NCBI GenBank assembly: GCA_027451425.1
Contig: DAIDJH010000078.1
Span: forward strand, 1-7,796
Length of the DNA: 7,796 nt
Origin: Bdellovibrionales bacterium
GTDB taxonomy: Bacteria > Bdellovibrionota > Bdellovibrionia > Bdellovibrionales > UBA1609
Direction: 5' to 3'
The notes below the pieces were generated by a model. It was given only the letters and a program-made list of their open reading frames with translations, was not told the DNA's origin and searched no databases. The position numbers were made by a program, and so were the translations under genes. Shown one piece after another: positions 1 through 6,499 of the stretch (positions within the stretch are counted from its first letter, which is position 1; the number at the start of each line of letters is the position of its first letter).

Positions 1-34
1 AATTTTAACAGTCGCGGTGACGTAGTGAATCGGG

Positions 35-40
35 TACAAT
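35..40 (+). promoter_or_regulatory. possible -10 box of the serine protease gene
   Basis: The hexamer TACAAT matches the sigma-70 consensus TATAAT at five of six positions. It lies so close to the ATG at 48 that transcription starting about seven bases downstream would begin at the start codon itself. I see no good -35 hexamer at 16-18 bp spacing and no Shine-Dalgarno sequence before the ATG. The site is therefore either a chance match or the promoter of a leaderless mRNA. Confidence 0.25.
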
Positions 41-47
41 TCGGCCT

Positions 48-1124
48 ATGTCGAACTATAAGGCGGTCTTGGCAACGGGCCTGTTGGCTTTTGCAACATT
101 GGCTATTATGGGGTGCGGCGGCTTGTTTGCCGATCTCTACCCGCACGAAGACATCCAGTATTACTATACGCCATCGCCCGAAGAAGCTCAGCGAATGGCA
201 AAGAATGCGACAGTTGAATGCGGCAATTCCGGTGATGGAGCGTGCTCTTCATCGGTCGCCTTGCTCACCGGTACCTTTGGCGCCGAAGCCTATCAGTGCA
301 CGGCATTTTTGGTCAGCCCGCAAATCATGATCACCAATAGCCATTGCATTCCGCGCGATTTGGCCGGATCGGGGAGTCGTTGCGTAGGGCGAATTTGGAT
401 GCATTTTCCCGATACAGGAACTTATCCGAATCAAAGCGCCCGCTGTTTGAAGGTTGTCAAAGCATCGACTCTAGTGGGCTTGCGTGTTGGAATTCACGGT
501 GATTCGTATGACAAAATCCAACCGGACTATGCGGTTATCGAACTCGATCGGCCCGTGTTTCGTCCTACGCTCTCAATCAGTCGTGCCGGCTTCAAAGTTG
601 GGCAAGGTTACGGGGTCGATAAGGTGGATCCATCCGGCAGAATTGATGGCATTGACGGGCTGTTAAATCACGTGACTTGCGATGTCTTGAGCGGTGACCA
701 AGCCTCAACAAAGGGTGCCGATATTACAAATCGCGACAGCTCGAATATATTCTTTCAAAGTTGCAACCTTATCCCGGGTAATTCTGGCGCACCGATAATG
801 GATTCAAAAGGATTGGTGCGCGGTGTTTTTCAGGCGATATCCATTCCAAAAGATGCACGATTTGGTTCGCAAGATTTAACTCAGCGGCTCGAACTTATGA
901 ATGTGGCGCCACGGCTTGCGACAAATTTTGCGTGTTTGGATCTACCGGCCATTGTTGGCGCGCCGGCGATCGCATCATCGTGCGGTCAAGCTGCCGTCGC
1001 GGACGAATATAGAAAAAATAGAATAGGATCCCCGCAAACGCTCCGCCAAGATGAGCCCCGTGACCAATTGGCAGCCCACCCCCGTGCGCTTGCGCGATCA
1101 GTCCCCAAACGTCAAGCCCCATAA
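48..1124 (+). CDS. trypsin-like (S1 family) serine protease, predicted lipoprotein
   Basis: Predicted secreted endopeptidase anchored by lipid to a membrane. Residues 1-22 form a short signal peptide ending in I20-M21-G22 before C23, a workable lipobox. Residue +2 is Gly rather than Asp, so outer-membrane sorting is likely if the Lol rule applies. The chymotrypsin-fold triad is visible: H99 in TNSHC, D160 in PDYAVIELD, and S246 in PGNSGAP. C84 and C100 bracket the His strand like the classic disulfide of trypsins, and other cysteines (C58, C66, C112, C133, C211, C239) suggest an oxidised exported protein. The fold should end near residue 300. The tail after about residue 320 is basic and proline-rich, and it is antisense to the conserved last helix of the rhomboid gene on the other strand. 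The M1 start is favoured because the next Met (M21) lies inside the lipobox. The substrate is unknown. Confidence 0.88.
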   Translation: MSNYKAVLATGLLAFATLAIMGCGGLFADLYPHEDIQYYYTPSPEEAQRMAKNATVECGNSGDGACSSSVALLTGTFGAEAYQCTAFLVSPQIMITNSHCIPRDLAGSGSRCVGRIWMHFPDTGTYPNQSARCLKVVKASTLVGLRVGIHGDSYDKIQPDYAVIELDRPVFRPTLSISRAGFKVGQGYGVDKVDPSGRIDGIDGLLNHVTCDVLSGDQASTKGADITNRDSSNIFFQSCNLIPGNSGAPIMDSKGLVRGVFQAISIPKDARFGSQDLTQRLELMNVAPRLATNFACLDLPAIVGAPAIASSCGQAAVADEYRKNRIGSPQTLRQDEPRDQLAAHPRALARSVPKRQAP

Positions 1125-1578
1125 AAGCAATGGCCCCGATCAATGCCGGGATTGGGATCAATCCCAAAATATAGAGCCGCAAACGCGGGAACATGAGCGC
1201 AAAGACCATGACGAGTCCTGAGATGGCGCCCGACGCGCCAAGAGCCGCTTGATCGGGTTGGTGCAGAATGTAGTTGGAGACGGCGGCATGCGCGACCGAA
1301 CTGATAACTCCGAACGCGAGATAAATGATGATAAACAAGCGGCTGCCGAGAACTTTTTCAAGCACGGTGCCGAAACTGTAAAGCACGTACATGTTAATCA
1401 AAATGTGCCAAACGGCGATATGCGAAAAAACCGCCGTGAGGAGCGTCCAGTACCGGCCGTCGACGAGCGCACTCCAACTGATTAAAAAATTTGCTGCCAT
1501 AAAGGCTGAATGTTCACCGCCCGCGTAATGCCACATGAAGAAAACGATGACGTTGAGAATAATTAGCATGCGAACCAT
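895..1578 (-). CDS. rhomboid family intramembrane serine protease
   Basis: Six-helix integral inner-membrane protease that cleaves transmembrane segments of substrate proteins. Hydrophobic helices are visible at about residues 4-19, 57-74, 79-101, 111-129, 135-153 and 172-190. The family signatures are present: HxxxN in helix 2 (H58, N62), the GxSG motif GASG with nucleophile S116 in helix 4, and the catalytic H176 in the AHLGG motif of helix 6. At 227 residues it is the minimal bacterial form, without an extra cytoplasmic domain. Residues 192-227 form a polar tail that looks dispensable. The start could be M1 or M4: GGGAA lies about 9 nt upstream of the M4 codon but abuts M1, so M4 (1569) has the better ribosome site. 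The gene lies alone on this strand and overlaps the serine protease gene by 230 bp at its 3' end. The substrate cannot be inferred. Confidence 0.9.
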   Translation of the reverse strand: MVRMLIILNVIVFFMWHYAGGEHSAFMAANFLISWSALVDGRYWTLLTAVFSHIAVWHILINMYVLYSFGTVLEKVLGSRLFIIIYLAFGVISSVAHAAVSNYILHQPDQAALGASGAISGLVMVFALMFPRLRLYILGLIPIPALIGAIAFMGLDVWGLIAQAHGGGLPIGHGAHLGGAFAGILFYFFYIRPRRQLDRTMMRSPARQQWPVDPNTQNLSQAVAPHS

Positions 1579-1586
1579 TTCCCAAG

Positions 1587-1602
1587 CTTGCCAACCGGCA
1601 AG
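1587..1602. repeat. inverted repeat in the divergent intergenic region
   Basis: CTTGCC and GGCAAG form a perfect 6-bp stem around an AACC loop, 9 nt upstream of the rhomboid M1 codon. On the rhomboid mRNA this would be a small 5' leader hairpin near the ribosome site; as DNA it could be an operator. There is no T-run on either side that would make it a terminator. Confidence 0.4.
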
Positions 1603-1627
1603 GCATGAGTCAAAAGATCAAGAGATG

Positions 1628-1640
1628 GAATTTCAAATTC
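1628..1640. promoter_or_regulatory. 13-bp AT-rich palindrome upstream of the RelA/SpoT-like gene
   Basis: GAATTTCAAATTC is a perfect palindrome with a single central base. It ends four bases before the G-rich ribosome site of the gene starting at 1661. The symmetry and position would suit an operator for a dimeric repressor, but palindromes this short and AT-rich also arise by chance. No known regulator is recognised. Confidence 0.25.
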
Positions 1641-1644
1641 AAAC

Positions 1645-1650
1645 GGGGGG
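1645..1650 (+). promoter_or_regulatory. G-rich ribosome binding site for the gene at 1661
   Basis: A run of six G residues, followed by CGG, sits about 10 nt before the ATG at 1661. It is a less orthodox anti-anti-Shine-Dalgarno match than AGGAG, but it is the only candidate here and supports this start. The second ATG at 1665 is out of frame. Confidence 0.4.
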
Positions 1651-1660
1651 CGGCGCTTAA

Positions 1661-2728
1661 ATGAATGTGCCTCCAGTGCAATTCGACGCCGATGCTCTTG
1701 AAACCATGATTGGTGGGCAAACTTTTTTGGATGTTCGCCGTCTTTCGATTCAAAACCGTGAACAGGGTAAAGCCTTCTTCAAAGCTTACGGTTACGATGT
1801 CGACAACGCTGACGATCTGACTAAACTTTGGGCCTATCACCGCAAAGCCGCGACGTACATTCAAGACGAATTGCTCACTCGCGAAGAACGGGTGCCGACG
1901 CGATTAAGCGACCCCAATGAATTGGGCGACATCGTGAATCTTTTAATCATGGCGTCGACAACGGGTGGGGAGTTGCAGCGGTGGTCCAGCGCAATCTTGA
2001 AAGTGATGCACGTTTTTGTGCACCTTGAAAATGATTTGTTCGCACAATTTTCGGCTGAAATTCAAGATCAAATTTTGGGCCCCATTCAGGGCCATATTCA
2101 CGAGGATTCGGTCATTGGCACAACATTGGGCCCAGCGTTGGGGCCGCAATCCATTGTTTTAAAAAAGTTTGAAGTGAAACCGTTTAAAACCACGGCTTCT
2201 TCAGTCACCAAACTGCTTGCCAAAAGAGAGCTGGTCGCATTTCGCCTTCTTGACAAGATCGGCGTGCGCATTGTCACAAAATATCTTTATGACGTCTTTC
2301 GCGTTCTTAAATATTTTTTGGACCACAACATAGTGAGTTTCGCGCACAACATCCCTGACCAGTCGAACAATACGCTTTACCCGCTCAATTTATTCTTTGA
2401 GACAATGGAAAATCTTTCGCGAGACGCCGAATACACTCCTGAGCAAATCGACAAATTTTTGCGGGAGCGGCTAGCGGATCATGCCGAGCGCGCGCGCTAT
2501 CATGAAAAGATCAACTCATTTTCGAGTCATGAATTTCGGTTTATAAAATTCATTACCCGTCGATTGGTGCATATCGACGGCGGGCTCAATTTCTTTTATC
2601 CGTACGAAGTTCAAATCGTCGATTATGAAACATATTTAAAAAATATCACCGGTCCGGCATCGCACGATTTATACAAGCAGCGGCAGGTTGAAAAGGCGCG
2701 CGAGCGGATATTGGGCGATAAAAAATGA
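1661..2728 (+). CDS. uncharacterised protein with RelA/SpoT-synthetase-like motifs
   Basis: 355 residues with no signal peptide or membrane segment, so probably cytoplasmic. I cannot name it firmly. The second half follows the order of the (p)ppGpp synthetase nucleotidyltransferase domain. There is a K173...K176...SS...K184 stretch like the ATP-binding R-x-K-x-x-x-S-I-x-x-K. D198 lies in DKIGVRIV, equivalent to the first catalytic acid strand. A stretch around F292 resembles the GTP-stacking GYQSLHT segment, with Tyr replaced by Phe and His by Lys. E316 lies in YEVQIVD, equivalent to the EVQIRT catalytic Glu. The D-to-E distance is 118 residues against about 60 in Rel proteins, implying an insertion near 224-285. 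The N-terminal 170 residues are mostly helical and show no HD hydrolase signature. From memory it resembles uncharacterised deltaproteobacterial families annotated with TIGR045xx names, which I could not check. It overlaps the downstream plsC-like gene by 4 nt, so the two are translationally coupled. Confidence 0.8.
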   Translation: MNVPPVQFDADALETMIGGQTFLDVRRLSIQNREQGKAFFKAYGYDVDNADDLTKLWAYHRKAATYIQDELLTREERVPTRLSDPNELGDIVNLLIMASTTGGELQRWSSAILKVMHVFVHLENDLFAQFSAEIQDQILGPIQGHIHEDSVIGTTLGPALGPQSIVLKKFEVKPFKTTASSVTKLLAKRELVAFRLLDKIGVRIVTKYLYDVFRVLKYFLDHNIVSFAHNIPDQSNNTLYPLNLFFETMENLSRDAEYTPEQIDKFLRERLADHAERARYHEKINSFSSHEFRFIKFITRRLVHIDGGLNFFYPYEVQIVDYETYLKNITGPASHDLYKQRQVEKARERILGDKK

Positions 2729-3510
2729 AGTTCATTTATATGTTGCGCTCGATTCTTGCGTCCGTATATTTTCTTATAGCAACTGTCGTATTTGGGTCGG
2801 GCGTGATCGCTGCGGCGGCGGTGATTCAAGCGAATTGGATCCCCAGAAAGCTGGCCATAAAAGTGCAGGCATACAAAACCAAGATCATCGATTTATTGTC
2901 TTGGATCTGGGGGCGCACGATTCAAATGGCGTTTAACATGCGCGTGCATGTGACGGGCGAAGAGAATATTCCCGAAGGCGGGTGTCTTCTTTTGTTCAAC
3001 CATACGAGCCATTTCGACATTTTAACGATTTACGGCCAGCTTAAGAAGAGCGCGCGGTTTGGCGCGAAAATCGAGCTGTTTAAAATCCCGCTTTTCGGTC
3101 AAGTTTTGCGTTCGGGTGGGATGCTCCCCATCGCGCGGGCGGATCGCGAAGACGTGTTGAAGCTGTATCAAGATTCGATCGGGAGAGTGCATAGCGGTGA
3201 AAGTTTTTTGTTGGCGGCGGAGGGAACGAGGCAAACCTCGGCGGGAGTGGGTGCGAAGTTTAAGTCAGGCCCGTTTATTTTTGCGATTTCAGGACAGTTC
3301 CCCATTGTGCCGGTTGTGCTTAAGGGGTCGACAGACTGTTTGCCGAAAGGGCAATTGCTCGCGTGCACTGATCGCTGGCGCTATGATATCGCGCTCAAAT
3401 TTTTGCCGGCGGTTTCAACAAAAGGTTTAACTTTGGACGATCGTAAACGATTGCAAGAAGAAGTACGTGAAATGATGGCGCGGGCGTATGACTCCATTCA
3501 GATTGAATAG
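2725..3510 (+). CDS. plsC: 1-acyl-sn-glycerol-3-phosphate acyltransferase (PlsC family)
   Basis: Transfers an acyl group from acyl-ACP or acyl-CoA to lysophosphatidic acid, giving phosphatidic acid, at the cytoplasmic face of the inner membrane. All four family blocks are present: NHTSHFD with the HX4D pair H93 and D98; FGAKIELFKIPLFG followed by GGMLPIAR (R138); EGTR at 166-169; and IVPVVLKG with P196. A hydrophobic N-terminal anchor spans about residues 10-34. At 261 residues the length is usual. Block III reads AAEGTRQ rather than the commoner FPEGTRS, so another lysophospholipid or ornithine-lipid type substrate is possible, since the superfamily is broad. The ATG overlaps the stop of the preceding gene (ATGA), and only a weak ribosome site precedes it, which argues for coupled translation with the RelA/SpoT-like protein. 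Confidence 0.9.
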   Translation: MKFIYMLRSILASVYFLIATVVFGSGVIAAAAVIQANWIPRKLAIKVQAYKTKIIDLLSWIWGRTIQMAFNMRVHVTGEENIPEGGCLLLFNHTSHFDILTIYGQLKKSARFGAKIELFKIPLFGQVLRSGGMLPIARADREDVLKLYQDSIGRVHSGESFLLAAEGTRQTSAGVGAKFKSGPFIFAISGQFPIVPVVLKGSTDCLPKGQLLACTDRWRYDIALKFLPAVSTKGLTLDDRKRLQEEVREMMARAYDSIQIE

Positions 3511-3596
3511 CGTTGAAAGCTCTCCAGTTCCGCGCTTAATAAATAATTTAAGTTTTCTTGCCCACATATTGAATCAAGTTGTAAATCGGCGGGCCC

Positions 3597-3623
3597 CGCG
3601 CATAGTTAAGGGGTTTGTGCGCG
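3597..3623. repeat. inverted repeat in the region upstream of the porin gene
   Basis: CGCGCA (3597-3602) and TGCGCG (3618-3623) are perfect 6-bp inverted arms separated by 15 bases. The pair lies in the 245-nt stretch between plsC (ending 3510) and the porin start at 3756. A weak promoter-like pair, TTGTAA at 3579 and CATAGT at 3601 with a 16-bp gap, overlaps the left arm. An operator is possible but unproven. The rest of 3511-3755 shows no convincing gene, RNA or strong terminator. Confidence 0.3.
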
Positions 3624-3755
3624 ATACATAGGTGATGGCCGGGCAAGATTAGCTCCTAACAATGGGTTGTGAGTCCTGTTATGCAATACGTCACCCTCCG
3701 ATATAAGCGGGTTGAAACTGGACGTTTAAACATGCTGGCGGTAGGCTCAGGGCTT

Positions 3756-4805
3756 ATGAAAATGTTTGTAAAGGCTACGATAGCAACGCTCATGACGGTG
3801 GGAGCAGCGGGATTGTTGCCGCGGATGGCCCGCGCCGATGAGACAGTTGGCACATTTTCAGTTGATAGCGTGGTTTTGCGACCGACTTACCTAACACAAG
3901 AGGAGCAGGGCGGGCAGTTTTCGCTCGGCGATTCGGAGATCGGTATCCTTTGGCGTAAAGACCGGCACTGGTCAGCGCATTTTGACTTGGGCGACACGGC
4001 TTATCGCAATTTGCCGATTTATTACAACAATGGCATTAACGAAACACAGTTTGGTTTAGTCGATGGTTATGCCGAGTATGACGGGATTTATGGACGCGTG
4101 CGCGCCGGTCTTATCCCAGTTGATTTTGGCTATGAAGGGGTCTTGGACGATGCTCATCGCTACTTTCTTTATTCGCAGTCGATCGCGAATCGATTAATCG
4201 CGCTCCGTGATGAGGGCGTGAGCTTTTACACCGAACACAACGGCTATTTTACCGAGTTGACGGTTCACAACGGGTCGATTGATCAGAGCAGTGGTGGCGA
4301 TCCTTGGGTTACGGGTGGTTGGGGTTGGTCCGATTCGCGCAAGATAAAAGCGATGCTTTCGTTGCAAACGGGGCTCGTCCCCGCAGGGCTAACGACAAAT
4401 AATACGGCAATTGATGTGGCAGGTTTTCAGCCGGGAGTGACGGCGCGCGTGCGAAATGGTGCGGCTTTTGTTGAGTACACCCCCTTGTATTGGGATGTCG
4501 TTGCGGAGGTCGGGGGCGGTGAAATTGTGCAGAATAATAAAACGGGTCGATACGATTATGATCTTTTGCAAACGATTCATGATTTTTCGCGAAATCTCGC
4601 GGCCGGTGCGAGATATGATTACTATGATTCGAATATGGGCATTTCAGGGCAGGCGCAAACGGAAATTACCGCTCTGCTTATGTTGAAGTCGGACGACGCG
4701 AGTTCCAATCTGATTCTTGAGGGAACAAAACATATTTACGAAACGAATCAAATACATGACGATCAATTGCGTGTGGAGTGGCTTTTGACGCCATTCTCGC
4801 ATTGA
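3756..4805 (+). CDS. porin-like outer-membrane beta-barrel protein
   Basis: Predicted outer-membrane channel. From the ATG at 3756 the first 27 residues form a clear Sec signal peptide: MKMFVK, then a hydrophobic core rich in Ala, Thr, Leu and Val, and ARA before D-E-T. The mature protein has about 322 residues of alternating polar and aromatic residues typical of beta-strands, with many Gly-Tyr-Asp and Asn-Gly turns. The segment YGRVRAGLIPVDFGYEG and the following SQSIANRLIALRDEGVSF resemble the strand-and-loop pattern of general or phosphate-type porins (lrlGqf..P.g.E). Substrate specificity cannot be read from it. The last residues are WLLTPFSH, so the usual terminal Phe is third from the end. 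The frame is open upstream to a GTG at 3669, but that start would bury the signal peptide behind a charged 29-residue extension. It is followed by the acyl-CoA genes after 27 nt with no visible terminator. Confidence 0.75.
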   Translation: MKMFVKATIATLMTVGAAGLLPRMARADETVGTFSVDSVVLRPTYLTQEEQGGQFSLGDSEIGILWRKDRHWSAHFDLGDTAYRNLPIYYNNGINETQFGLVDGYAEYDGIYGRVRAGLIPVDFGYEGVLDDAHRYFLYSQSIANRLIALRDEGVSFYTEHNGYFTELTVHNGSIDQSSGGDPWVTGGWGWSDSRKIKAMLSLQTGLVPAGLTTNNTAIDVAGFQPGVTARVRNGAAFVEYTPLYWDVVAEVGGGEIVQNNKTGRYDYDLLQTIHDFSRNLAAGARYDYYDSNMGISGQAQTEITALLMLKSDDASSNLILEGTKHIYETNQIHDDQLRVEWLLTPFSH

Positions 4806-4820
4806 ATCGTGGAGCGATAA

Positions 4821-4826
4821 AAGGAG
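4821..4826 (+). promoter_or_regulatory. strong ribosome binding site of the hydroxybutyryl-CoA dehydrogenase gene
   Basis: AAGGAG lies 6 nt before the ATG at 4833. It is the best Shine-Dalgarno match in the window and fixes that start. Confidence 0.75.
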
Positions 4827-4832
4827 CACAAC

Positions 4833-5711
4833 ATGGGATCGGCGATTAAGCAAATCGGGGTTGTCGGCGCGGGGCAAATGGGCAACGGCATCGCACAGGT
4901 TGCGGCGATGAAGGGGCTGCATGTCACGATGACGGATGTTTCAGATGAATCGCTGAAAAAAGGAATGGCCACCATTGAATCGAGTCTTGATCGATTGATT
5001 AAAAAAGCACAAATCCCCGCCGATGAAAAAGCCAAAGTGCTTTCGCGTATTCAAACTTCACGCGAACTCTCTGCGCATCGCGACGCTGATCTTGTGATCG
5101 AAGCCGCTCCTGAGAATTTAGATTTGAAACTTAAAATCTTTAAAGAACTCGATCGGGTGTGCGCGCCAAAGACACTTCTCTGCTCGAACACTTCGTCGAT
5201 TTCAATCACAAAAATTGCGTCGGTGACGCAAAGGCCGACGCAAGTCGCCGGCATGCACTTCATGAACCCCGTTCCGCTCATGCAGCTTGTTGAGCTCATT
5301 CGCGGACTGCAGACTTCCGACGAAACGTTCAATCAGGTGAAACAGCTTGCCGAGGTTATGGGTAAAACGTTTATCGTCGCGAAAGACATCCCGGGTTTTG
5401 CCATCAATCGCGTTTTGTGTCCGATGATCAACGAAGCCATTTATGCCGTCTACGAGGGCATTGCGAGCGTTGAAGATGTGGATACAGGGATGAAGCTTGG
5501 CACCAATCAGCCCATGGGCCCTTTGCAACTCGCGGATTTTGTCGGGCTTGATACGTTGCTTGCGATTATGAATGTTCTTTATGATGGTTTGGGTGACCCA
5601 AAATATCGGCCATGTCCGCTTCTAATCAAATACGTCGAGGCGGGATGGTATGGGCGAAAAAATGGTCGCGGTTTTTACGACTATTCAGTCGCCGCGCCTG
5701 CGAAAAGGTAG
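4833..5711 (+). CDS. hbd: 3-hydroxybutyryl-CoA dehydrogenase
   Basis: NAD(H)-dependent interconversion of (S)-3-hydroxybutyryl-CoA and acetoacetyl-CoA in the cytoplasm. The N-terminal Rossmann fold carries G12-x-G14-x-x-G17, with acidic D35 at the end of the second strand, suggesting NAD rather than NADP. Residues matching the catalytic set of the human short-chain enzyme are in register: S121 in SNTSS, H142 in [10 protein letters not shown]154 in QLVE and N192 in AINR, with the same spacings. The C-terminal helical dimerisation domain includes [16 protein letters not shown] and ends with KNGRGFYDY. At 292 residues it is a stand-alone enzyme of normal length rather than a FadB fusion. The stop at 5709-5711 lies 6 nt before the crotonase start, so the two enzymes of successive beta-oxidation steps are co-translated. 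It could serve butyrate-type synthesis, oxidation or polyhydroxybutyrate turnover. Confidence 0.95.
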   Translation: MGSAIKQIGVVGAGQMGNGIAQVAAMKGLHVTMTDVSDESLKKGMATIESSLDRLIKKAQIPADEKAKVLSRIQTSRELSAHRDADLVIEAAPENLDLKLKIFKELDRVCAPKTLLCSNTSSISITKIASVTQRPTQVAGMHFMNPVPLMQLVELIRGLQTSDETFNQVKQLAEVMGKTFIVAKDIPGFAINRVLCPMINEAIYAVYEGIASVEDVDTGMKLGTNQPMGPLQLADFVGLDTLLAIMNVLYDGLGDPKYRPCPLLIKYVEAGWYGRKNGRGFYDYSVAAPAKR

Positions 5712-5717
5712 GCTATC

Positions 5718-6497
5718 ATGGCATTTGAAACAATCGAACTCGCACGTGACGGAGCTATTGCCACGCTGACATTGAAGCGCCCCGAAGCGCTGAACTCACT
5801 TAATGCGCGTATGATTCAGGAATTGGGTGAGTGCCTGGGCGGGATTCGTGAAGATTCATCGATTCGATGTTTGCTGGTGACGGGTGCGGGCAAAGCATTT
5901 GTCGCCGGTGCCGATATCAAAGAAATGGATGAACGTGATCCGGCGACGGGTAAACAAATGTCTGAAGACGGCCAGCGTGTTTTTCAAATGCTCCAAGAGT
6001 TGCCGTTTCCGGCGATTGCGGTTGTAAATGGATTTGCTTTAGGTGGCGGGCTCGAGCTGGCCTTGGCCTGCGACTTTATTTTGGCCGCGAAGACGGCGAA
6101 GCTGGGCACGCCCGAAGTGACATTGGGTTTGATTTGCGGCTACGGCGGCACGCAACGGTTACCGCGCTCGGTGGGTAAATCGCTGGCGCGTATGATCACG
6201 CTAACGGGCGACGTTTATTCGGCTGAGCAAATGGAAAAATGGGGAGTGGTGGCGATGACATTCGACTCCGCCACGCTCATGGACGAGGCGAAGAAAATCG
6301 CGCAAAAAATTTGCGCGCGCAGCCCGAGGGCCATGAAACTCACTAAGCAGGCGATTGCGCGTGGCACGGATCAAACGCTCGCCGAAGGCTTGAAACTTGA
6401 GGCGGAACTTTTTCGCCAGGCATTTGTGTCAGAGGATAAGCGCGAAGGCATTCGCGCCTTCATCGAGAAGCGAGCGCCACAATTTACGGGACGGTAA
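5718..6497 (+). CDS. enoyl-CoA hydratase / crotonase
   Basis: Hydrates trans-2-enoyl-CoA (probably crotonyl-CoA) to 3-hydroxyacyl-CoA, the step feeding the dehydrogenase encoded just upstream. The crotonase fold is clear: the oxyanion-hole segment FVAGADIKEM at 61-70, NGFALGGGLELALACDF with the second oxyanion Gly G110, and both acid/base glutamates, E113 and E133. These are 20 residues apart, as in rat mitochondrial hydratase E144/E164, which supports hydratase rather than isomerase or hydrolase activity. The usual GLIPGxGGTQRLPR loop reads GLICGYGGTQRLPR, with Cys140 in place of Pro. At 259 residues the length is normal. An AAAAGG ribosome site (5703-5708) overlaps the end of the preceding gene. 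The icmF start follows after 2 nt, making this a tight operon. Confidence 0.94.
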   Translation: MAFETIELARDGAIATLTLKRPEALNSLNARMIQELGECLGGIREDSSIRCLLVTGAGKAFVAGADIKEMDERDPATGKQMSEDGQRVFQMLQELPFPAIAVVNGFALGGGLELALACDFILAAKTAKLGTPEVTLGLICGYGGTQRLPRSVGKSLARMITLTGDVYSAEQMEKWGVVAMTFDSATLMDEAKKIAQKICARSPRAMKLTKQAIARGTDQTLAEGLKLEAELFRQAFVSEDKREGIRAFIEKRAPQFTGR

Positions 6498-6499
6498 GG

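Noticed and set aside
25..330. Open frame of about 100 codons overlapping the start of the serine protease gene
   Set aside because: It lies in another frame across the signal peptide and early core of the clear protease, and its product is Arg/Trp/Ser-rich with no recognisable domain.
2075..2150. Clustered GGGCCC-like palindromes within the RelA/SpoT-like gene
   Set aside because: They are explained by repeated Leu-Gly-Pro codons in the protein and show no regular spacing.
1661..2170. N-terminal half of the RelA/SpoT-like protein as an HD-type (p)ppGpp hydrolase
   Set aside because: Scattered His and Glu residues (HVFVHLEND) are present, but there is no HD pair with the surrounding family pattern.
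3535..3552. CTTAA/TTAAG arms after plsC as a terminator
   Set aside because: The stem is only five A/T-rich pairs, too weak for an intrinsic terminator, and the following T-run is short (TTTTCTTG).
3579..3606. TTGTAA - 16 bp - CATAGT as the porin promoter
   Set aside because: Only four of six matches in each hexamer, which is expected by chance in a stretch this size. It is mentioned with the inverted repeat but not called as a separate feature.
3656..3853. Minus-strand open frame opposite the porin signal peptide region
   Set aside because: It is short, lacks motifs and is antisense to a convincing Sec signal peptide.
5202..5528. 108-codon minus-strand open frame inside the hydroxybutyryl-CoA dehydrogenase gene
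   Set aside because: It is fully antisense to conserved catalytic and dimerisation segments, has no ribosome site I can see, and its product is His/Arg-rich with no motif.
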